A stretch of DNA of 55,459 nt from an uncultured Clostridium sp. (lineage in GTDB: Bacteria; Bacillota; Clostridia; TANB77; CAG-508), in NCBI GenBank assembly GCA_946500615.1, contig CAMMWP010000008.1, positions 1-55,459 on the forward strand, in the 5' to 3' direction. Position numbers and translations under genes: made by a program. How positions within the stretch are numbered: the stretch's first letter is position 1; each line of letters opens with the position of its first letter. This document shows positions 1 through 9,500 of this stretch, piece after piece. The notes beneath the pieces were generated by a model. It made no database searches. It saw only the letters and a program-made list of their open reading frames with translations, and was not told where the DNA came from.

Positions 1-21
1 ATGATAAAGCAAGAACAACTT

Positions 22-112
22 TACATAAAAATGTCTCAAAGAGAAACGTCCCCAAGTGGACAAAACCCCAAGAATGTCCCAAAGAGAAACGTCCCCAAAT
101 GGACACCAAAAT
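22..112 (+). repeat. Dispersed GTCCCC-type repeat, two tandem units
   Basis: Two units share the core AAAGAGAAACGTCCCCAA followed by TGGAC, near 39-60 and 80-107. The same motif recurs in inverted orientation at 37232-37286 and in direct orientation at 38255-38320, each time with a TTTACATAAAAATG-like flank. No protein is encoded here. The role is unknown; a REP-type palindrome remnant is possible. Confidence 0.75.
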
Positions 113-121
113 GCACAATAA

Positions 122-502
122 TCATTCTCCTTTTAAAATAGCAACTACATTTGCTGTTGCATACTCCTTACAATGAGATATACTAACATCCACCTGTTCA
201 ATCTCACTGATCTGAATATCTAAAAAATTCATTTGAGGCCTTCCATTTCCATCATTCACAACCTCTATATTTTTCCAACCTATGGCATATTTATCACTAA
301 GTTTTCTAGATATTGCCTTAAAACCTGCTTCTTTTGCTGCAAATCTAGCCGCATAGTGTTGATACTTTTGACTTCTTTTATTTTCACAATATTCAATTTC
401 TTTATCTGTATAAACTCTTTTTAAGAATTTATCTCCTAATTGTTCAATACTTTCTCTTATTCTTTTAATTTCTATAATATCTGTTCCACAACTTAATTTC
501 AT
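122..502 (-). CDS. acpS: Holo-[acyl-carrier-protein] synthase
   Basis: A 126-residue protein that would transfer the 4'-phosphopantetheine group from coenzyme A to acyl carrier protein, activating it for fatty-acid synthesis in the cytoplasm. The N-terminal CGTDIIEIKRI stretch carries the conserved metal-binding Asp of the AcpS family. The central RFAAKEAGFKAI segment carries the second family signature, with Glu-Ala. The C-terminal VSISHCKEYATA segment matches the substrate-binding end. Length is typical of the family. It is the last gene of the minus-strand run in this window and is separated from the upstream gene by 263 bp holding a possible terminator. No defect is seen. Confidence 0.95.
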   Translation of the reverse strand: MKLSCGTDIIEIKRIRESIEQLGDKFLKRVYTDKEIEYCENKRSQKYQHYAARFAAKEAGFKAISRKLSDKYAIGWKNIEVVNDGNGRPQMNFLDIQISEIEQVDVSISHCKEYATANVVAILKGE

Positions 503-600
503 TTTTAGTTCCTTTTCTTTCTTTTCTATATAACTTGTACTGCTTTTATTTTAGAGTGAAGTGATGTTCTTGTATAGGAACACCATACAACTTTTAAGTT

Positions 601-640
601 TTGCAACGTAAAGTGAAAATAGACAATACGTTTTATTTTC
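601..640 (+). repeat. Short intergenic repeat (GCAAC...AAAGTGAAAATA family)
   Basis: The stretch TTGCAACGTAAAGTGAAAAT, followed by a TTTTATTTTC tail, closely resembles 40791-40827 inside the inverted-repeat region downstream of the ZIP fragment. Both lie in intergenic DNA. The 503-765 gap otherwise holds only AT-rich sequence and the hairpin at 674-691. Function unknown. Confidence 0.5.
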
Positions 641-667
641 AAAAGAAAATTGTTTTTCTATACTATT

Positions 668-695
668 AAAATTGGGAAGATTTCTCTTCCCTTAT
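668..695 (-). terminator. Possible terminator of the 410-residue membrane protein gene
   Basis: GGGAAGA and TCTTCCC pair around a four-base loop at 674-691. On the minus strand the stem is followed by AATTTTAAT, a weak U-tract. It lies about 75 bp downstream of the stop at 766. Stem and position fit a Rho-independent terminator, but the tail is poor. Confidence 0.45.
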
Positions 696-765
696 CTTTT
701 GTTGTTTTTATGGTCATAAGTTTTTGCATACGATATACTTTCATTGCTTTCAAATACTGGTTTGA

Positions 766-1998
766 TTAACCATTTGATAACAATATAAAATTTAATATAT
801 TAAATATTAGCGTAAGCACTAATATGATAGATATGATAATTGTTACATGTTTGTTTCTTTCTATATTTAATTCTTTATATAATACATCATATTCTGTTTT
901 CACTTCATGATATAATTTTTCTATCCCTAATACCTCTTTTATTTTATGGTCTAAGATAATTCCTGTTTCATCTTCTGTTACCTCTTGAATCCATATATTT
1001 TTTGTAAATTCAATAAATTTTTTTCTTACCTGCTTTATTCTTGTTGTATGTTTAAATTCCAAACTTAACTTTTTCAAATAGATTTTTTTATACAATTCAT
1101 AAATATAGGTATACAAATATTGTTGTTCAAATTCATTTGGTAAAATTGTATAATTATTGATATCCACTGAAGATGAAAATAATGTTACACCTTGACTTGT
1201 TAATCCCATTTTTGTATATTTCCATTTTGTTAATGATTCAATCCCATCTTCTTTTAGACTTTCTGAATTGTCTGCTGATAATATTCTTGCAAATTTGATA
1301 AAATGATGTTCGATTTTATCAAAACTATTTTCTGCATTCCATGCTGACTGGTCTACACATACATAAGAATATGTTAAAAATCTTTCTGTATTAATGTCTA
1401 ATTTAATTGCCTCTATATTAGACCCTGTTATATTTTTTATAAAGTCGGTTAGTTTATCTATACTAGAAAAACTGTCTGTTTGTATATTGATTTTATCATA
1501 ACTATTTAATGTCTGATTGTCTTGTTGGATATCTCTAAATTTATAATTAAAGTTTAATACATCTGAAAATGTTGGTTCATCTTCTATATTGGTTTTTATA
1601 CATAGGAAGCATATACCTGTATGAAAACAAATCAATTCGATTTTCTTTATTTTAAAGAAAATCCCCTTGCCTTCTCCTGCTTTTCCTTGAATATCTTTTT
1701 TCAATGTATATTCAAATATTGTGCAAGGATATTTTGCAAGTATTGCTGATTGTGTTTCTATTGGCATTTCTTTAAATTTTGCATATTTTGCATTGGTAAA
1801 GCTAAAACTTGAGAAAAGAAAGTCTCTCATTTTTGGGGTAAAATATTTATATAATCTTAAGTCTTTTTCTTTTTCAAATCTTTTTAACCTACAGTTTTCA
1901 TCTTTTAATAAACGCAATATATACTTTTGGTATTTCTTTTGTTTTACAACAAAAGGATGTATAAAATATGTGTATTGATAGTTTATCTTTAGTTCCAT
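766..1998 (-). CDS. Unknown protein with C-terminal membrane helix
   Basis: A 410-residue protein that I do not recognise. Its N-terminal two thirds is a mixed, apparently soluble domain without a clear catalytic motif. Residues from about 300 to 385 are helical and charged. One strong hydrophobic helix (HVTIIISIILVLTLIFNILN) sits at the extreme C-terminus, with only a few residues after it. This layout, long helices then a terminal membrane segment, is loosely like CorA-type proteins, but the terminal GMN-type motif of CorA is not visible, so I do not assign that function. The ribosome binding site AGGAAGGA lies in a leader shared almost base for base with the RNA-ligase-like gene at 42407-42998. 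It starts 46 bp after the WG-repeat gene and is probably co-transcribed with it. Confidence 0.75.
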   Translation of the reverse strand: MELKINYQYTYFIHPFVVKQKKYQKYILRLLKDENCRLKRFEKEKDLRLYKYFTPKMRDFLFSSFSFTNAKYAKFKEMPIETQSAILAKYPCTIFEYTLKKDIQGKAGEGKGIFFKIKKIELICFHTGICFLCIKTNIEDEPTFSDVLNFNYKFRDIQQDNQTLNSYDKINIQTDSFSSIDKLTDFIKNITGSNIEAIKLDINTERFLTYSYVCVDQSAWNAENSFDKIEHHFIKFARILSADNSESLKEDGIESLTKWKYTKMGLTSQGVTLFSSSVDINNYTILPNEFEQQYLYTYIYELYKKIYLKKLSLEFKHTTRIKQVRKKFIEFTKNIWIQEVTEDETGIILDHKIKEVLGIEKLYHEVKTEYDVLYKELNIERNKHVTIIISIILVLTLIFNILNFILLSNG

Positions 1999-2000
1999 TT

Positions 2001-2052
2001 GTTATTTCATTCCTTCCTAAATGCACATCTGGTTGGAAAAGAATTAAATTTG
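2001..2052 (-). promoter_or_regulatory. Shared 5' leader, copy a
   Basis: On the minus strand this stretch reads from AATTTAATTCTTTTCCAACC to the AGGAAGGAATGA ribosome-binding region of the gene starting at 1998. A near-identical leader is at 43001-43052 in front of an unrelated gene. Both contain a start-stop triplet set just before the true start (ATG AAA TAA here, ATG AGA TAG in copy b). Its 5' end overlaps the end of the WG-repeat gene. Confidence 0.6.
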
Positions 2053-3564
2053 GTTATAATAATTCATATTCATATCTTTTCCTAAATGCCATTTTCCTAT
2101 AAAATCAATAAATACATAATCATCTAAAACATACATTGGCTCTTGAACAACTTCGCCCTTATTATTAATCGCTCCCCATTTTCCGTCTTTCTTCACTGCA
2201 GAAAATCCGTATTCATTTTGCTCTGTTGCATCATCATATACATATTCTACCACAACATTTCCATTTTTGTCTACATATCCATAATGATTATCTTTTTTGT
2301 CTAAATATAATGTATGATTGGTTAAAATATCTTGTTTATTCTTTTCTTCAAATTTAAAATTATAATATTTATATTCATCACCTTGTCTTAGTTCAAAATA
2401 TCCCGAATCTGTATTAATTTCTATTAATATACCTGTTTGTTTTACTTCAAATTGATGATTCATGACTTGACTATTATAATTTTCATCTTCTGCTATATAA
2501 ATATCTCCCTTTTCACTATATGTGATTGTTTGATATTGAAATGGTACCTTTTCTTGATTGTCTATATCCACAATCCCCTGTTTGTTCTCTTTTGTTGCTA
2601 TAAAAATATTCGCCTTCACCTCTTTTAAATTTTCATATTGTGCTTCTATTTTTACTTCTCCATTTAATGTCATAACGCCATATTTTCCATTAGACATATA
2701 AATGACACCTGCATCTTTTGTTTTCAAAATATCGGTAACTTGTTCAAACCCTTGTGTTAGAACATCTTGTCCTTCTTTGTTAATAACCTTTTGTTTTCCT
2801 TCTTGTGTTATAACATATAAATCATTCCCATAAACTTTCTCTATGTCTTCATATTTGTTTTCCAAAATTACATTTTTAGAAGTACCGACTATTCCATACA
2901 TCCCTTCATCATTTTTCACAATGTAGCCAGATGAATTGTCTTTTCCTAAATTGGTAATTTCTGTATAGATGGTATCTAAAATAATTTTTCCTTCATTATT
3001 AACAATTCCACATTTTCCTTCTTTTTTTACCAATAGGGCATTTTTTATTCCTTGTAATGCTTCTATACTATCATATTGTGGATTTAATAGCATTTTGCCT
3101 TCATAATTGATTAATCCCCATTTTCCATCTTTTTGTACTTTTAATACTTGTTCTTCATACCATAAAGTATTGGTTTCATCATGATTACTGATTGCTTCTA
3201 CTTTACTATATTCTGTAAAAATTTCTTCGTTTTTGCTATTTAATGCTTTTGTAGAGTAGTCTCCTGTGTCATAATTGACATCATAGGTACAAAGAAAGAT
3301 ATCTATTTTGCTATTAGGGATAATTATCATTTCTTCATAAGAAGGATCTATGACATTTTCTCCTTTTTCATCAATCACACCCCATTTATTGTCTTTATAT
3401 GCTGAAAAATATGTTTTACTTGTAATTCCTCCTGTTTTTTCTTCTTTAGAGAGTATGCCTTTTATAATACATATTGACATAATGATAACTATAAGTGCTA
3501 ATATTACAGCAAAAACTTTTTTCATGTTTAACTTTCGTTCTTCATATCTTCTTCCCCTACTCAT
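2044..3564 (-). CDS. WG-repeat protein with N-terminal membrane anchor
   Basis: A 506-residue protein with one N-terminal hydrophobic helix (about residues 15-35: KKVFAVILALIVIIMSICII) followed by many copies of the WG/KWG repeat, such as NKWGVIDEKGENVIDPSYEE, GKWGLINYEGKMLLNPQYDS and GKWGAINNKGEVVQEPMY. WG repeats form beta-rich, probably extracellular, binding domains; no enzyme activity is implied. The start at 3564 is favoured over the internal Met because AGGAGG stands seven bases upstream. It follows spoIIE by 17 bp, so it is likely in the same operon. A sporulation link is possible but rests only on position. Confidence 0.85.
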   Translation of the reverse strand: MSRGRRYEERKLNMKKVFAVILALIVIIMSICIIKGILSKEEKTGGITSKTYFSAYKDNKWGVIDEKGENVIDPSYEEMIIIPNSKIDIFLCTYDVNYDTGDYSTKALNSKNEEIFTEYSKVEAISNHDETNTLWYEEQVLKVQKDGKWGLINYEGKMLLNPQYDSIEALQGIKNALLVKKEGKCGIVNNEGKIILDTIYTEITNLGKDNSSGYIVKNDEGMYGIVGTSKNVILENKYEDIEKVYGNDLYVITQEGKQKVINKEGQDVLTQGFEQVTDILKTKDAGVIYMSNGKYGVMTLNGEVKIEAQYENLKEVKANIFIATKENKQGIVDIDNQEKVPFQYQTITYSEKGDIYIAEDENYNSQVMNHQFEVKQTGILIEINTDSGYFELRQGDEYKYYNFKFEEKNKQDILTNHTLYLDKKDNHYGYVDKNGNVVVEYVYDDATEQNEYGFSAVKKDGKWGAINNKGEVVQEPMYVLDDYVFIDFIGKWHLGKDMNMNYYNQI

Positions 3565-3581
3565 CGATTTTTCCTCCTATT

Positions 3582-5996
3582 TTACATATCCTTTTGCATA
3601 AATTTGCACACGATGACACTCATATCATCTTTTGTTTTTCCAAAATTATTATCAATTGCTTCATTTAAAATAATATCTGCTATTTTTTTCGTATTTTTTG
3701 TCTCTATATCTTCTAATAAATATTTTATCCATAATTCTTTATTTTTGTATTCTATATTTGAATCTAAAACACCATCTGTACACATTAACATAATTTGCTC
3801 ATTTTGTATATCTGTATCAAAAATTTGCATATTGTCTTGATTAATCATCCCTGCTGGAAGTGAATTTGACTTGATAATTTGTACCCTTTTATTCTTTTTA
3901 ATATAGGTTGGGCAAGCACCACTTTTTATACATTCCATGGTTCCTTTGTATAAATCTAATATCGCTATGTCTAGAGTAGCAAATATTTCCTCATTTTTAC
4001 TCATTAAACTTGAAGTAATTAATTCTATTGATGTATTTTTATCAAACCCTGAACTTAATAAATTTTGTAACATTGTCAAAGCTTGCATACTACTCTCACT
4101 TGCTTTTCTTCCTGTTCCCATTCCATCACTTAAAGCTATCATATATTTTCCGTCTTTTAATCTTACATTGATAAAGTTATCTCCCGAAACTTCACTTTGA
4201 TTTTTGCTTGAATCTGCTGTTGCAAATGCCATGACATATTTATCATCAGACATATATATCAAATTTGTTTGGGTTGAATTTTCTTCATTTAATACCATTT
4301 TTTCTTTTAGGACTTTTGTAAGAATATTTTCCACTAATGCATTATCTGGCATTTCTTTTGTGAAAATATTTACCACATATCTATCTTTTTTATGTATAGC
4401 CACTTCTGTAACTTCTATTTCTTTTTGCTTTAATAGTTCAATGATTTCGATTTCTTGTTTTGTATATTTTTTGTCTGTTTCTACATTTTGTTCTATGTCT
4501 TTTGCAATTCCAGAAATCACTTTTGAAACACCTTTTAATTGTGTTTCCATATTCTTTTTGTTTTCTTCTAACTTCTTTTGCCATACAAAATTATTTTTAC
4601 TTACTTTATAGGAAATATTGACAATTCTTAGAATTTGTAATATGTTCTCCTCTAAATATTGACTGATTTCTTTGTCATCAAACCCTACTATATAACTATT
4701 ACAATCTGCAAATATTTTTAATAAGTCTCCTCTTTCTATTTCTTGCTTCTCTAATAGCATAGAAAATATTTGATCTACAATTTTTCCTTCAGCATTTGCA
4801 ATATCTTCATATAATAGATTATCTTTATATGGCTCTAGATTATTTAATAATTCATTAATAAATATTTGCTTGTTTTCTTCTTTTTCTTCTAAGGTATATT
4901 TGTCATCTTGGGTTTCTTTTGCATAGGTATTTGCTAATTTTTTTATGGTTTCTGAAACATGATTTAATTTATCTGCTGTTTCTTTTTCTCGTGTTAAACT
5001 GCCTTCTCTGGATATTGGTAAAAATCTTGATCCTCCTACAAATTCTTCAATATCAATGTTGATATTTTTAGGAACTGCTAATAATAAAATAGAAGCTAAT
5101 AAAATTTCTTTAAAGTAAATCAATTCTACTGTATATCCATTAGATGCATATGCTAATATCACATTTCCTATACAAAATCCTACAATCACGCCAATCTTTC
5201 CAAATCGATTTAAAATACCTGCTACCATTCCAGAAATAGCATATGCTGCAATGATAATTGGTTCTCCTCCTGTTATAATTCCTAATGTTACACCTATGGT
5301 AACTCCTGATGTGGTGCCAACTAATATCCCATTTTTCCATCCTAACATTAATACAATAAATATACTAAATATATTTCTGATAGAAAATCCTACTATTGTT
5401 AAATCTGAAAAAGCACTTACGGCTATCGCAAGTAGAAGGCTTGTCCCTATGACTTCTTCTATTGAGAATGCTTTTTTCTGTCCCATATTTTCAATTACTG
5501 AAATCGAATTGGCAAATATTTTGTAAAATGCAACTGCTATGATACCATATGTTATACTTAGCAATCCATCATAAAATGTGAAGGTAGAAAACATGGCTTT
5601 TACGATTTGAAGAAGAAAAACGGCTGTAAAAATATTTTTTCCTACTTTTATTTTTTCGTTACGTTCCTCTTCATTATATTTTGGTTTCATAATAAATATA
5701 CTGACAATAAAAATTAGCGTACTTAGAAAATATTCTAATCCACCACTTGGCCCAAATTTTACTATATTTCCTATCAATGTAATGATGATAATCCCTAAAA
5801 GAGGTACTGAAGATGAAAAACATGCTCCTAATATACTAATGCTAAATAAGGAGAAATTTCCTCCTATCCCTACTAAGGATAGCATAAAAGAAATGATACA
5901 CATGATGATATTATTTTTTTGTAATATTTCTGACCATTTGTTGATGCTTTCCCTTTTTTTGTCTTGCATAACATATTCGTTTATATTTTGAAACAT
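3582..5996 (-). CDS. spoIIE: Stage II sporulation protein E (PP2C phosphatase)
   Basis: An 804-residue membrane-bound Ser/Thr phosphatase. In known sporulators SpoIIE sits at the asymmetric septum and dephosphorylates SpoIIAA to activate sigma-F in the forespore. The first about 310 residues hold roughly ten hydrophobic helices. A central regulatory region with coiled coil follows (about 330-570), then a PP2C-type domain from about 590 to the end. Visible PP2C motifs include ALSDGMGTGRKASESS, where the Asp binds metal, and MLMCTDGVLDSN near the C-terminus, followed by KTKDDMSVIVCKF. Length and order match the family. It is the first gene of a run with the WG-repeat protein. The 560 bp upstream is AT-rich and carries element copy 1. 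Confidence 0.95.
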   Translation of the reverse strand: MFQNINEYVMQDKKRESINKWSEILQKNNIIMCIISFMLSLVGIGGNFSLFSISILGACFSSSVPLLGIIIITLIGNIVKFGPSGGLEYFLSTLIFIVSIFIMKPKYNEEERNEKIKVGKNIFTAVFLLQIVKAMFSTFTFYDGLLSITYGIIAVAFYKIFANSISVIENMGQKKAFSIEEVIGTSLLLAIAVSAFSDLTIVGFSIRNIFSIFIVLMLGWKNGILVGTTSGVTIGVTLGIITGGEPIIIAAYAISGMVAGILNRFGKIGVIVGFCIGNVILAYASNGYTVELIYFKEILLASILLLAVPKNINIDIEEFVGGSRFLPISREGSLTREKETADKLNHVSETIKKLANTYAKETQDDKYTLEEKEENKQIFINELLNNLEPYKDNLLYEDIANAEGKIVDQIFSMLLEKQEIERGDLLKIFADCNSYIVGFDDKEISQYLEENILQILRIVNISYKVSKNNFVWQKKLEENKKNMETQLKGVSKVISGIAKDIEQNVETDKKYTKQEIEIIELLKQKEIEVTEVAIHKKDRYVVNIFTKEMPDNALVENILTKVLKEKMVLNEENSTQTNLIYMSDDKYVMAFATADSSKNQSEVSGDNFINVRLKDGKYMIALSDGMGTGRKASESSMQALTMLQNLLSSGFDKNTSIELITSSLMSKNEEIFATLDIAILDLYKGTMECIKSGACPTYIKKNKRVQIIKSNSLPAGMINQDNMQIFDTDIQNEQIMLMCTDGVLDSNIEYKNKELWIKYLLEDIETKNTKKIADIILNEAIDNNFGKTKDDMSVIVCKFMQKDM

Positions 5997-6226
5997 ATTT
6001 ACATACCACCTTTTTCTATTATTAAGCTATATTTTACTACTTGTCTTTTGTGGTTTTTGTCTTTTTTGGTAAAAAACTTTTAAGAAGTTTTTTACATATT
6101 TTTTCATTTTATTTTTTTATTATTTTTTATAAGCCTTTTTTTGGTTTTTTATGCTTTTTATTTTATTACAGAATGTCAAAAAAAGCAATATACGTAAAAA
6201 AGTTTCTTTGATTTTCATTTTTTTCA
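5997..6226. other. AT-rich upstream region of spoIIE
   Basis: No gene is visible. A perfect 11-bp hairpin (GTAAAAAACTT with AAGTTTTTTAC) occurs near 6069-6095. TGTCAAAAAAAG near 6174 is only a weak match to a Spo0A-type box, so I do not call a binding site. Confidence 0.4.
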
Positions 6227-6468
6227 TGTTGCCATTTCAGTCCTTCTCATCTGAGAGAGGTTCAACATATGGTAGATTGTTAAGGTTCGAATGCGACCGG
6301 AATCGTTTTAGAAATTCTTATATATAAGTCGTAAAGGGTCCTGTTTTCGGGTATTGTTACGATTTAGATATTAGAATTTCTTAAACGGCAATTGGAGGGT
6401 AGCCGAGAACCTTAACAATCTACCATATGTTGAACCTCTCTCAGATGAGAAGGACTGAAATGGTAACA
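6227..6468 (+). repeat. Palindromic structured element, copy 1 (complete)
   Basis: Two 62-base arms (6227-6288 and 6407-6468) are complementary with one G/T exception and enclose a core of about 118 bases. The core is itself foldable. AGAAATTCT pairs with AGAATTTCT. TCGTAA pairs with TTACGA around a CCTG-TTTT-CGGG hairpin. CGGC pairs with GCCG. A second full copy lies at 27356-27593 and partial copies at 29293-29373 and 38074-38225, all in the same orientation. No protein is encoded. It could be a mobile non-autonomous element or a structured RNA gene. Confidence 0.8.
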
Positions 6469-6483
6469 CAGCAATAGTTGGCG

Positions 6484-6511
6484 TTTTTTATACAATATAT
6501 TGTATAAAAAA
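6484..6511. repeat. Perfect AT-rich palindrome
   Basis: TTTTTTATACAA and TTGTATAAAAAA form a perfect palindrome next to the terminator of the adhesin gene. On either strand it would fold into a hairpin ending in a T-run. Confidence 0.5.
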
Positions 6512-6550
6512 AAGGGAAAATTGAGTTCATCCCCAAAATCCCTTTTTTAT
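6505..6550 (-). terminator. Terminator after adhesin gene A1
   Basis: On the minus strand AAAAAAGGGA pairs with TTTCCCTTTTTT across a loop of about 20 bases and ends in an eight-base T-run. It starts within ten bases of the stop codon of the gene at 6558, as expected for a Rho-independent terminator. Confidence 0.75.
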
Positions 6551-6557
6551 AAAATGA

Positions 6558-9500
6558 TTATTTTCTTAAGACTTTTCTTTTTATGATAACAATGCCTACA
6601 CCTATCACAACTAAAATACTAATTCCAATTGCACCATATAAAACATATTGTCTATTAGCACCTGTAGGTCCTGTTATTGTTAACCCTACATAGTCATCAT
6701 CTGGTTCATTAGGTGTATTTGTTGTTGGGTCATAATTTCCTGGAATTGAATCTATTGTTTTTCTTCCCTTTAATTTGACAACTTCGATATCATTTTCATA
6801 AACTAAGTCATCTGACATAACAGATAATTTCTTTGAAACCACCATACTTGTGTCAATAGCTTCTGAGCCTGGTGTCATATTTTCAAATATAGGATTTTTC
6901 AAATGAATAACATTTTGAAGTTTTTTAACTACTTCATAAACATCTTCCGCTAAAAGTTCTCCCTTCATGTCATCTGTGATTTCAATTGACTCCCAGTTTC
7001 CATCTGTTGATTCTAGCACTAAGTCCTCTGGTAAGTAATCAAACATATCTATAATTGTTGAAATTTTATATTTGTTTTCCTTATCTGCTGGAACTGTACC
7101 ATAGATATAATAATTTTCATCATTATAATCTATTTCACAGTCTTTATTATCTACTGTAATCTCAAATGTTATTTTCAATGTTGCACCTTGAATAATTTCA
7201 TCATCAATTTCAAGATACACATCACCATTTGGTAACATCTTAAGCCCTTGTATATTTTGGCTTCTTGGGTCTCCATTTATCATTGTTACGCCATTAGTTA
7301 ATGTAAGTTGTATATTTGATATTTCTTTATCAATTATTAGAGATTGCCTTGGTCTTTCTATAATACCAAAGTCAATATTGTCAAAAACAAATTTTAAATC
7401 AACACCATATTCACTAACTTTGTCTAGATTAATATCATAATCTAATTTTATATCAAATTTTCTTGTATCAGCTTCAATTTCTGTTGCGCCTCTACTTTCT
7501 GTTGCTATTGCATAGTTAATCTCATCTTCTGTAATTCTTTCATTGATATATTCATCATTGTCTTTTGCATCTGATAATCTGATAGCCCCTTCATGACTAG
7601 TTTCACCTCTATACCAATAATCTGTCATTGCATTGACTGCTGATTGGTTTCCTCCTCTGTATATTGTAGATTTGTAGTCATTTACATTTACATTTTTAAT
7701 GACATTTCCATCTGCATCACATATCACACTATTATCACCATAAGTATATCGTATGATATAATTTCCTGGAATAACCCCAGTAAAGTCATATTCACCTTTT
7801 CCAGCTGTCATTGTTGTTGCATCTACTACTGTATTGTCTTTCTTATATAATTTCCCTAATGCTACATTTCCAGATTCATCTATTGTCATCAGATCTACTT
7901 TAACATTATTAACAATATTTTCTTTTGTTTCATCATATTGACCGTCACCCATTCTATGTTTATCATATCCTGTTCCTTCTAATAATGATTCTATTGGTGC
8001 ATCTTCCCAAACAGTACCTTTTATCTCTCTTCCTTGTTTTAATGTAAGAAGTAATGATGGTGCCCAGTTTGTATCATCTTCGTAGGTAGTTCTGTCATTT
8101 GGTGTAATTGTATCTGGAGCAGAGTCTACATCTATTCCTGCATAAGGTGCTGATGAAGTATTATTTTGATTTGTAGAATATGACGTTATCTCACTAATAG
8201 ATGTTAAAGTTGTATCTCCATTTAGCAATGTATTGATTGCTTCATTATTTAGTTGATAACGAACGGTTATTGTTTTAGAAGTTTGTGGTTCTAATGTCTG
8301 GTTAACATCAATATTGATTCTTTTTAATCCATTACCATTATAACTGTTATCTGTTTCATAATGAATTTCTTTTCCATTTTCATCTGTAATGATTATATTT
8401 TCATATCTCGCATCATAATAGTTTGCAATTGTTTTTACTGTACTATTTAAGTTTGTTGCTTCATTTGTTAGTTCAATTTTATATGTCATAAACATTTTCA
8501 ATTTGCCTTCATTTCCAGCTTGACTATTATAAACAACATCTGATGTGTATATTTCTCTTGTATATGAACTTTCAAAATATTTACTAGCAAATCTAACAGC
8601 TATATTGGATACATCTCCTCCTGCAAATCCACTAGGATCTGCTGATACTTGTCCATATTTATATGTATGTGTATAGTTGTTTAATTCTATTTCTATCTTT
8701 TCAAGGTCTTGTTCTGATAAGTTTAAGTCTGGCATGTCTCTTTCTTCTAATCCTAGATTGATACCTGCAATTTCTTCTACACTATTTTTTCTGATGTCAT
8801 CTGCTGTATATTGTGTACACAATGACTTACCATTGCTTTTATTTGTTGTTGCTATTATTGCATATTGCTCATATACACCAGATATTGGATAGCTTTGTCC
8901 TTCATATCCATATTTTAAGGAATCACCATAAACCACTTTACTTTTATAATCACTATAGGTATATTTTATATCATGTGTTTTTTGTCCACTTGTATTTTGA
9001 GAAATTCCTTTGCTAATCGTTGCATAACGATTATTGAAGTTATCTCTTAATGCTGTATCTGACGCACTATTTTTAACACCACTTATTTTACCTTCACTTA
9101 TTGTAAAACTTGAGTTGATTGGTATTGATTGATAACTCATACCATTATATTCAAATTCTATATAAGCTCCTTGTAAATCATCTATTTGTATTTTTATAGC
9201 ACTAGCATCTGTGTCATAATTTCCAAATATGTATGCTCCATTTTCGTCTGTTACTGCTGTATCTAATACAGTTCCATCTGCTTTTTTCAATGTAACGGTT
9301 ATATTGGCTAATCGCTTATCTTCTGTTCCTTCTTTCCATTCATAATCTTTATTGCTTTGTTTTCCATCTGTTTTGTCTTCCCAAGCAAATCCAGACACTT
9401 TGATATATTTTCTTTTGTTTTTAGCTGTCATATTGCTCGTCTTATTTGTTCCTTTTTGTGCAGCCTCCTCAGTAGTATCTGTTGATTTTTGTCTTACTAC

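Noticed and set aside
766..1998. CorA-type magnesium transporter
   Set aside because: The C-terminal helix resembles the layout, but the GMN motif and the second membrane helix are not visible.
6174..6190. Spo0A binding box upstream of spoIIE
   Set aside because: TGTCAAAA is a weak match in AT-rich DNA where such matches are expected by chance.
6288..6410. tRNA-like gene in the palindromic element (GGTTCGAAT resembles a T-loop)
   Set aside because: No acceptor stem, D-arm or anticodon arm of tRNA geometry can be drawn around it.
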